NCBI GenBank assembly: GCA_937907405.1
Contig: CALCIC010000986.1
Span: 1 to 5,089 of the forward strand
Direction of reading: 5' to 3'
DNA from: an uncultured Isosphaeraceae bacterium
GTDB taxonomy: Bacteria > Planctomycetota > Planctomycetia > Isosphaerales > Isosphaeraceae
DNA: 5,089 bases
The stretch's first letter is position 1. Each line of letters opens with the position of its first letter. This document shows, in pieces, positions 1-3,878 of the stretch. A program made the position numbers and the translations under genes. The notes beneath the pieces were generated by a model, which was not told the origin of the DNA, made no database searches, and saw nothing but the letters and a program-made list of their open reading frames with translations.

Positions 1-187
1 CGGCCTGGTCTACCCGATGGGAGCGGTCTACTATCTGGGTGTCGCGGCGGCGGCGGTCCTGCTGGTCTACGAGCATTCGCTGGTGCGGCCCGACGACCTC
101 GCCCGCGTGAATCAGGCGTTCTTCCACGTCAACGTCGTCGTCAGCGTCGGACTCCTGGTCTTCAGCGTGGTCGACCTGATCCTGTAA
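1..187 (+). CDS. UbiA-family prenyltransferase, C-terminal fragment (probable MqnP-like)
   Basis: Partial gene entering from the left edge. The reading frame begins at base 2 and ends at TAA 185-187, giving the last 61 residues. They contain a hydrophobic stretch (about residues 6-23), a polar loop reading YEHSLVRPDDLARVNQAFF, and a second hydrophobic stretch (about 44-61) that ends the protein. The loop 'EH-LV-PDDL-RVN-AFF-VN' followed by a last helix is typical of the C-terminus of UbiA-type integral membrane prenyltransferases, which transfer a polyprenyl chain from its diphosphate to an aromatic acceptor. Because mqnE follows on the same strand, the likely role (inference) is prenylation of 1,4-dihydroxy-6-naphthoate in the futalosine menaquinone route (MqnP). 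The DxxxD catalytic motifs lie upstream of the window, so a UbiA working on 4-hydroxybenzoate or another substrate cannot be excluded. Confidence 0.8.
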   Translation, partial: GLVYPMGAVYYLGVAAAAVLLVYEHSLVRPDDLARVNQAFFHVNVVVSVGLLVFSVVDLIL

Positions 188-188
188 C

Positions 189-227
189 GCGACGCCCAAC
201 GCGGGGCCTGCTCCCCTCGCTCGTCGC
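189..227 (+). terminator. possible hairpin downstream of the ubiA-like gene
   Basis: Two nested stems begin 2 nt after the stop codon. The outer arms are GCGACG (189-194) and CGTCGC (222-227); the inner arms are GGGG (203-206) and CCCC (213-216) around a 6-nt loop. There is no T tract after it, so it would be at best a non-canonical or Rho-assisted terminator. In DNA this GC-rich, chance stems are common. It would separate the prenyltransferase transcript from the mqnE promoter just downstream. Confidence 0.25.
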
Positions 228-233
228 CCGCGG

Positions 234-262
234 TTGCCGTATCGTTCAATTCCGACTAAAAT
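234..262 (+). promoter_or_regulatory. sigma70-like promoter of mqnE
   Basis: TTGCCG (234-239) and TAAAAT (257-262) are separated by exactly 17 nt. This matches the -35 (TTGACA, 4 of 6) and -10 (TATAAT, 5 of 6) consensus boxes at optimal spacing. The surrounding stretch 241-275 is clearly more A/T-rich than the rest of the region. Transcription would begin near 268-270, giving a leader of about 42 nt before the ATG at 312. The TTG at 234, a possible alternative start codon for mqnE, is therefore better read as part of the -35 box. Confidence 0.6.
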
Positions 263-294
263 TCCAGAAACCAAGAAGGTCTCCAGACGACGCG

Positions 295-300
295 AGAGGA
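295..300 (+). promoter_or_regulatory. ribosome binding site deciding the mqnE start
   Basis: AGAGGA (295-300) lies 11 nt before ATG 312, a slightly long but workable Shine-Dalgarno spacing. The in-frame TTG at 234 has no purine-rich site before it. This supports ATG 312 as the mqnE start. Confidence 0.5.
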
Positions 301-311
301 ACGGTACAGGC

Positions 312-1463
312 ATGGCGGACGACGCTGCACGGCTCAAGGTGATTCGCGAGAAGGTGGAAGCCGGCCGGAGGCTCAGCTTCGAGGACGGCCTGGCGCTTGA
401 GGAATCGCGCGACCTGTTCGAGTTGGGCTCGCTGGCCAACCTGGTCCGCGAGCGGAAGAACGGCGACCTGGGCTTTTACAACGTCAACACGCACATCAAC
501 CCGACCAACGTCTGCGTCTACACGTGCGACTTCTGCGCCTTCCGGGCCGACCTGGGGGAGGCCAAGGCGTACGTGATGGACCGCGACCAGGTGATCGAGC
601 GAGCCCGCCAGGCCGCGTCGCGCGGCGCGACCGAGATGCACATCGTCGGCGGCCTGCACCACAAGCTGAAGCTCGACTATTACATCGACGTCGTCCGATG
701 GATCAAGGAGACCGCGCCGGAGATCCACGTCAAGGCGTACACGGCGGTCGAGATCGAATACTTCGCCAGGATCACGCGCATTTCGACGGAAGAGGTGTTG
801 AAGCGACTGATCGACGCCGGCCTGGGGAGCCTCCCCGGCGGCGGGGCCGAGATCTTCCATCCCGAGGTCCGCGAGCAGATCTGCGGGGCCAAGGCGACGA
901 CCGAGGAATGGCTCGACGTCCACCGGACGGCCCACCGGCTGGGGCTGCACTCGAACGCCACGATGCTCTACGGCCACATCGACAAACCGATGCACCGGAT
1001 CGACCACCTGGTCCGGCTCCGCGAGCTTCAGGACGAGACCGGGGGCTTCCAGACCTTCATCCCCCTGGCCTTCCACCCCGACAACTCCGAGATGTCCGAG
1101 ATCCCCAAGCCGTCGGGGATGATGGACCTGAAGACGATGGCGATCAGCCGGCTGATGCTCGACAACTTCCCACACATCAAAGCATACTGGGTCATGCTCG
1201 GCCTGAAGGTCGCGCAGTTGGCGCTTTCGTTCGGGGCCGACGACCTCGACGGCACGGTCGTCCACGAGAAGATCTACCACGAGGCGGGCGCCGAGACGCC
1301 CCAGGAATCGACCGTCGACGAGATCCGCCGCCTGATCACCGAGGCCGGCCGCCAACCCGTCGAGCGCGACACCCTCTACCGCCAGGTCAACCGCGGCGAA
1401 GGCCGCTGGACCACCGGCGAGCGGATCGCCACGCCCGCCCTGGCTGTCCTGAACTCGCGGTGA
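312..1463 (+). CDS. mqnE: aminofutalosine synthase MqnE (radical SAM)
   Basis: Cytoplasmic radical SAM enzyme of the futalosine menaquinone pathway. It adds the 5'-deoxyadenosyl radical to 3-[(1-carboxyvinyl)oxy]benzoate, giving 6-amino-6-deoxyfutalosine and CO2. From ATG 312 the protein has 383 residues, the usual size for MqnE. The [4Fe-4S] cluster motif is C68-x3-C72-x2-C75 in NPTNVCVYTCDFCAF. Family-typical blocks follow: MHIVGGLHHKLKLDYY (109-124), KAYTAVEIEYFARIT (141-155), GLGSLPGGGAEIF (170-182), SNATMLYGHID (214-224), LQDETGGFQTFIPLAFHPDN (239-258). The VGGLH, TAVEI and LPGGGAEIF blocks favour MqnE over its relative MqnC, the cyclase acting later in the pathway. VGGLH is followed by H, where I recall proline in many relatives. 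A longer form from TTG 234 is possible but would put a -35 box inside the gene. It follows the UbiA-like gene by 124 nt and has its own promoter. The other mqn genes are not in this window. Confidence 0.93.
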   Translation: MADDAARLKVIREKVEAGRRLSFEDGLALEESRDLFELGSLANLVRERKNGDLGFYNVNTHINPTNVCVYTCDFCAFRADLGEAKAYVMDRDQVIERARQAASRGATEMHIVGGLHHKLKLDYYIDVVRWIKETAPEIHVKAYTAVEIEYFARITRISTEEVLKRLIDAGLGSLPGGGAEIFHPEVREQICGAKATTEEWLDVHRTAHRLGLHSNATMLYGHIDKPMHRIDHLVRLRELQDETGGFQTFIPLAFHPDNSEMSEIPKPSGMMDLKTMAISRLMLDNFPHIKAYWVMLGLKVAQLALSFGADDLDGTVVHEKIYHEAGAETPQESTVDEIRRLITEAGRQPVERDTLYRQVNRGEGRWTTGERIATPALAVLNSR

Positions 1464-1475
1464 GGCGATGCGCGA

Positions 1476-1508
1476 TTGGTCGCCGACGGTGCGGCACTGA
1501 GGTATGAT
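1476..1508 (+). promoter_or_regulatory. weak promoter candidate before the small-protein/HNH pair
   Basis: TATGAT (1503-1508) matches the -10 consensus at 5 of 6 positions and lies 20 nt before ATG 1529. The only TTG-type -35 box nearby, TTGGTC (1476-1481), is 21 nt away, longer than the usual 16-18, and no extended -10 TGN is present. If used, the leader would be only about 14 nt and would contain the ribosome binding site. Read-through from mqnE, 65 nt upstream, is the alternative. Confidence 0.3.
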
Positions 1509-1528
1509 CAAGGCAAGGGAGGCACCGC

Positions 1529-1807
1529 ATGGAAACCCCAACCGCGACCCACACTCATCATGTCCTCGATCGGCTCTTGAACCCGGTGCGGGATGTTCTG
1601 ACGCCTGAGGTCGCCAGGGCGATAGCCGACCTACGGGCTGATGCGGCGACTCAGGAACGGCTCGACGACCTGGCCGAGCGACACCACGAGGGGCGGCTCT
1701 CGCCCGATGAGCTGGCGGAATACCAGGCCCTCGTGGGCGGCGTCAACCTGATTGCGGTGCTCCAGGCCAAGGCTCGTTCGGTCCTGAAGACCAGGCCGTC
1801 GGCGTGA
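1529..1807 (+). CDS. small protein of unknown function, partner of HNH endonuclease
   Basis: Complete 92-residue gene with a strong Shine-Dalgarno AAGGGAGG (1515-1522) 6 nt before ATG 1529. After a polar, His-rich start (METPTATHTHH) the protein looks wholly helical and charged. The block LTPEVARAIADLRADAATQERLDDLAE (25-50) is followed by RHHEGRLSPDELAEYQALVGGVNLIAVLQAKARSVLK (51-87). There is no signal peptide, membrane segment, cysteine or catalytic motif. From memory, short proteins with 'HEGRLSPDELAEY...NLIAVLQAKAR' commonly precede HNH endonuclease genes in planctomycetes and cyanobacteria; I cannot verify this by search. The stop codon overlaps the start of the HNH gene (GTGA, 1804-1807), so the two are probably translated together at similar levels. 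A partner, inhibitor or DNA-targeting subunit for the nuclease is plausible, but this is inference. Confidence 0.8.
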   Translation: METPTATHTHHVLDRLLNPVRDVLTPEVARAIADLRADAATQERLDDLAERHHEGRLSPDELAEYQALVGGVNLIAVLQAKARSVLKTRPSA

Positions 1808-2199
1808 TCAGCGCCGGGACAAGGCGGCGCGTCCGCGAGCGAGCGAACCGCCGGTGCGAGTATTGCCGCATCCGGCAGGCTGATGAGCCGTTCATCACAT
1901 ATCAAATCGAGCACGTCATTCCGAAGCAGCACGGCGGGGGGGACGATGAGGTGAACCTCGCCCTCGCGTGCCCTCAATGCAATCTGCACAAGGGGCCGAA
2001 CCTCGCGGGAATCGACCCGGAAACCGAGGCCGTCGAACTCCTGTTCAACCCGCGTCGTCAGTCGTGGGAGGAGCATTTTGAAGCGCGGGGGCCGTACATC
2101 GTTGGGAAGACGGCAGCCGGGCGGGTAACCGTCCGCGTACTCGCCATGAACGAGGAGTCTCGACTCGATTTGCGACGGGAGGCAACCGGCGAATCGTAG
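1804..2199 (+). CDS. HNH endonuclease
   Basis: Complete 131-residue gene starting at GTG 1804 inside the stop region of the preceding gene, with no clear Shine-Dalgarno of its own; translational coupling is the likely way it is expressed. The protein shows the whole HNH (beta-beta-alpha metal) nuclease signature. A first zinc knuckle C18-x2-C21 is followed by IEHVIPKQHGGGDD (35-48) with general-base H37, then N51 in VNLALACPQCNLHKG. The second knuckle is C56-x2-C59, and N60, H62 and K63 complete the fold. The tail (70-131) has LFNPRRQSWEEHF (80-92), which I associate with this compact single-domain subgroup. Such proteins cut or nick DNA using one metal ion. No DNA-recognition, methyltransferase or intein domain is attached, so the target is unknown. 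Possible roles are restriction-like defence, mobile-element or homing activity, or DNA repair. Confidence 0.92.
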   Translation: MISAGTRRRVRERANRRCEYCRIRQADEPFITYQIEHVIPKQHGGGDDEVNLALACPQCNLHKGPNLAGIDPETEAVELLFNPRRQSWEEHFEARGPYIVGKTAAGRVTVRVLAMNEESRLDLRREATGES

Positions 2200-2230
2200 C
2201 GTGGCGAGATCAGTGACGAGTGGTCGCAGG

Positions 2231-2334
2231 GGCAGGGGGTCAGATCCTAACTTGCAGTCGAGATCTCTCTCGATCGAAATCGGTTCCTGACCCGAGCGCC
2301 ATTCGTTCCCGTCCTCTTATCTGACCTAGGAACG
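2231..2334 (+). repeat. REP/MITE-like nested inverted-repeat element
   Basis: A non-coding stretch of about 100 bp after the HNH gene is built from nested inverted repeats. GGTCAGAT (2238-2245) is perfectly repeated in inverse as ATCTGACC (2319-2326). Within it, GGGTCAG (2237-2243) pairs with CTGACCC (2287-2293). An internal hairpin has arms TCGAGA (2258-2263) and TCTCGA (2268-2273) around a 4-nt loop. A further weak pair, CGTTCC (2304-2309) and GGAACG (2329-2334), lies at the right side. Ends of the GGGGTCAG...CTGACCCC kind recall REP-like palindromes and ends of IS200-type (Y1 transposase) elements seen in several phyla including planctomycetes; this is recollection, not a search. No transposase is present, so it would be a non-autonomous or eroded copy. 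It could also serve as a terminator for the HNH unit. Confidence 0.5.
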
Positions 2335-2360
2335 GAAGTCTGCCCTCGGTGTCTGTGGAC

Positions 2361-2837
2361 ATGATTCTTCCTCGCGGCATCACCGGATTCGGCGTCCCGA
2401 AGGGCCATTCCCATGCGGACCCCCGAAGCTTCCACGCGGATTGTCGGCAAGCCGTCGCCCCCCTGAATGGGCGCGTCGAGGACCGGAAGCAGGTGTTCGA
2501 CGTCGGCAGCGCCAGCTTCCTCGCCCGGGTGCTGGTGATGCCGGGGGAGGACGTCGCGGCATTGCTCAACAAGGTCCACCCGTGGATCGGATTCTGCCGG
2601 CCGCTTGAGCCGGGCCTATGGCCCCCGCCGGAGTTCCTGGACCCGCATCGAGTGGCGGCCTCGTTCGTGGCGCTCGGCCGGTATCGTGTGCTGTCGCGTC
2701 AGGAACTGGACCGGCCCGTCGACGAGGCGATCTGCGCGGAACTGCGACGGGTCGAGTTGGACCAACTGAAATACTGGAGCAAACTGGCGGGACGTCGGCT
2801 TCGAATCGGCGAGGTCGTATTCAATATCTGGGATTGA
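2361..2837 (+). CDS. hypothetical protein ending in FNIWD
   Basis: I do not recognise this gene. From ATG 2361 it encodes 158 residues (MILPRGITGFGVP...). An in-frame GTG at 2349 would add four residues; GGAAG (2334-2338) lies 10 nt before that GTG, while nothing purine-rich is well placed before the ATG, so the start is uncertain. The protein looks soluble, with no signal peptide or membrane span. Features are an N-terminal segment with GHSHADPRSFHADC (15-28), a middle part with VHPWIGFCRPLEPGLWPPPEFLDP (72-95), then a helical charged region (ELDRPVDEAICAELRRVELDQLKYWSKLAG, 115-144) and the terminal IGEVVFNIWD (149-158). Third-position G/C preference is consistent with real coding. The gene stands alone between a repeat element and the methyltransferase promoter, suggesting an accessory gene. 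An immunity- or stress-type small protein is possible, but nothing in the sequence shows a function. Confidence 0.65.
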   Translation: MILPRGITGFGVPKGHSHADPRSFHADCRQAVAPLNGRVEDRKQVFDVGSASFLARVLVMPGEDVAALLNKVHPWIGFCRPLEPGLWPPPEFLDPHRVAASFVALGRYRVLSRQELDRPVDEAICAELRRVELDQLKYWSKLAGRRLRIGEVVFNIWD

Positions 2838-2871
2838 GCGAAGGTTGCCGGCTGACGCCCCCCGCTCGCCT

Positions 2872-2921
2872 CAAACTCAGGAGTTTGCAACCCTCCTGCA
2901 CACGGAACGGCCTGGGTTCCG
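2872..2921 (+). terminator. paired palindromes after the orphan gene
   Basis: Two short inverted repeats follow the stop codon at 2837. CAAACT (2872-2877) and AGTTTG (2882-2887) form a 6-bp stem with a 4-nt loop, and CGGAAC (2903-2908) with GTTCCG (2916-2921) forms a 6-bp stem with a 7-nt loop. Neither is followed by a T tract. They could end transcription of the orphan gene or bind a regulator just upstream of the -35 box at 2923. Terminator function is a guess; the repeats themselves are exact. Confidence 0.3.
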
Positions 2922-2922
2922 C

Positions 2923-2951
2923 TTGACCGATCGGGGCGATCGGCCTAAGAT
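2923..2951 (+). promoter_or_regulatory. sigma70-like promoter of the methyltransferase/phosphodiesterase unit, with operator-like repeat
   Basis: TTGACC (2923-2928) and TAAGAT (2946-2951) are separated by exactly 17 nt, matching the -35 consensus at 5 of 6 and the -10 consensus at 4 of 6. Transcription would begin near 2958, giving a leader of about 80 nt before ATG 3039. The spacer contains an exact inverted repeat, CCGATC (2927-2932) and GATCGG (2938-2943) around GGGGC. A protein bound there would block RNA polymerase, so it may be an operator; this is inference. Confidence 0.6.
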
Positions 2952-3023
2952 CCGCCGCAAGCGCGGGGAGGGTCTCGTTCAGGGGCGATCTCCCGTCGCG
3001 GTCCGCTCAAAACACCCGCTCAT

Positions 3024-3030
3024 GGAGGAG
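3024..3030 (+). promoter_or_regulatory. strong ribosome binding site of the methyltransferase gene
   Basis: GGAGGAG (3024-3030) is a near-perfect Shine-Dalgarno, 8 nt before ATG 3039. It fixes the start and suggests efficient translation. Confidence 0.75.
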
Positions 3031-3038
3031 CAACGACG

Positions 3039-3878
3039 ATGCGAGACCACAACAAGGCGTTCTGCCGCCTTGTGGCCGAGACCTTCGACTGTCCCGCCCC
3101 GGTCTACGAGTTCGGGTCGTATCAGGTCGAGGGGCAGGAAGGCTACGCGAATCTGCGGGGCATGTTCGCCGGCAAATCGTTCGTCGGCTGCGACATGCGG
3201 GCCGGCCCCGGCGTCGACCGGATCGAGGACGTCTCGGCCATCTCGCTGCCGTCGAACTCGGCCGGGACGGTGCTCTGCATCGAGACCTTCGAGCACGTCT
3301 TCGAGGTCCGCAGGGCGTTCGACGAGGTCTTCCGGATTCTCAAACCCGGCGGCCTCTTCCTGATCACCACCCCCTTGAACTTCCGAATCCACGCCTACCC
3401 CGACGACTACTGGCGGCTGACGCCGAGCTGCCTGAAACGGATGATGAGCCCCTACGAAGGGCGGATCATCGGCGCCCAGGGGCACTCGCCGTTCCCGCAC
3501 TCGGTGATGGCCCTGGGGGCCAAGACGCCCGCGCCGTCGGACTTCGCCGAACGGGCCCAGGCCCTGATCGACGGCTATCAGCGGTTCATGGTCGAGGCCG
3601 CCGCCGCGGTTCCGTTCCGGGCCAGAATGCGGCGCAAGCTCGGCTCGCTCTACCGTTCCAAGGGGGAACGCCAGCAGATCGCCGGTTACTACCACGCCGA
3701 CTTCAAGGTCGAGATCGGCGTGGAGTTGGAGGCGGAACCGGCGGCCTCGGCGACCCGCGAGGCGCGGTTCGACCTCGCATCGAACGCCACGTCCGGCACG
3801 AACAAGCACGATCCCAAGAACGTCCGCAACGGGAAGAAAAGCGCATGGCGACATCCCTCGATCGCATACTGGTTCTAG
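3039..3878 (+). CDS. class I SAM-dependent methyltransferase
   Basis: Complete 279-residue gene, start set by GGAGGAG 8 nt upstream. The N-terminal two-thirds is a Rossmann-type methyltransferase domain. The SAM-binding motif I region is VYEFGSYQVEGQEGYANLR (22-40), looser than the usual ExGxGxG. The second strand ends at D52 in GCDMRAGPGVDRIEDV. SNSAGTVLCIETFEHV (72-87) is the Methyltransf_11-type core strand, followed by FRILKPGGLFLITTPLNF (98-115) and AYPDDYWRLTPSCLKRMM (119-136). The 'P-DYWR-TP' block resembles methyltransferases found in glycan or cell-envelope clusters, but the substrate is unknown. The part after about residue 190 is basic, then Ala/Ser-rich and polar, and looks disordered. 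It is probably cytoplasmic, with no signal peptide. Its last 34 nt overlap the start of the phosphodiesterase gene in another frame, implying one transcript. Confidence is high for the fold and low for the substrate. Confidence 0.87.
   Translation: MRDHNKAFCRLVAETFDCPAPVYEFGSYQVEGQEGYANLRGMFAGKSFVGCDMRAGPGVDRIEDVSAISLPSNSAGTVLCIETFEHVFEVRRAFDEVFRILKPGGLFLITTPLNFRIHAYPDDYWRLTPSCLKRMMSPYEGRIIGAQGHSPFPHSVMALGAKTPAPSDFAERAQALIDGYQRFMVEAAAAVPFRARMRRKLGSLYRSKGERQQIAGYYHADFKVEIGVELEAEPAASATREARFDLASNATSGTNKHDPKNVRNGKKSAWRHPSIAYWF

Noticed and set aside
1464..1484. GGCGA...TCGCC hairpin after mqnE as a terminator
   Set aside because: Only 5 bp with an 11-nt loop and no T tract; expected by chance in such GC-rich DNA.
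524..1507. Plus-strand frame of 327 codons within mqnE
   Set aside because: Very Arg/Pro/Gly-rich out-of-frame translation of mqnE, with no domain and no sensible start.
246..1541. Long minus-strand open frame of 431 codons opposite mqnE
   Set aside because: Its protein is Asp/Val/Arg/Leu-rich without recognisable motifs and mirrors the codon bias of mqnE, which has a complete radical SAM signature. It is an antisense shadow of GC-rich coding DNA.
1529..2199. Reading the small-protein/HNH pair as a classical toxin-antitoxin system
   Set aside because: The small protein shows no known antitoxin DNA-binding fold and HNH proteins of this compact type are not established toxins; kept only as a hypothesis in the findings.
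2252..2280. TTGCAG with CGAAAT at 17-nt spacing as a promoter for the orphan gene
   Set aside because: The -10 box matches the consensus at only 3 of 6 positions and the boxes flank the internal hairpin of the repeat element; too weak to call.
2240..2579. Two minus-strand frames of 110 codons covering the repeat element and the orphan gene start
   Set aside because: They run through the inverted repeats, have Arg/Ser-rich composition and no ribosome binding site or motif. The plus-strand 158-aa gene is the better reading, though not certain.
2979..3854. Minus-strand open frame of 291 codons opposite the methyltransferase gene
   Set aside because: Antisense shadow: the plus strand has a strong ribosome binding site and clear methyltransferase motifs.
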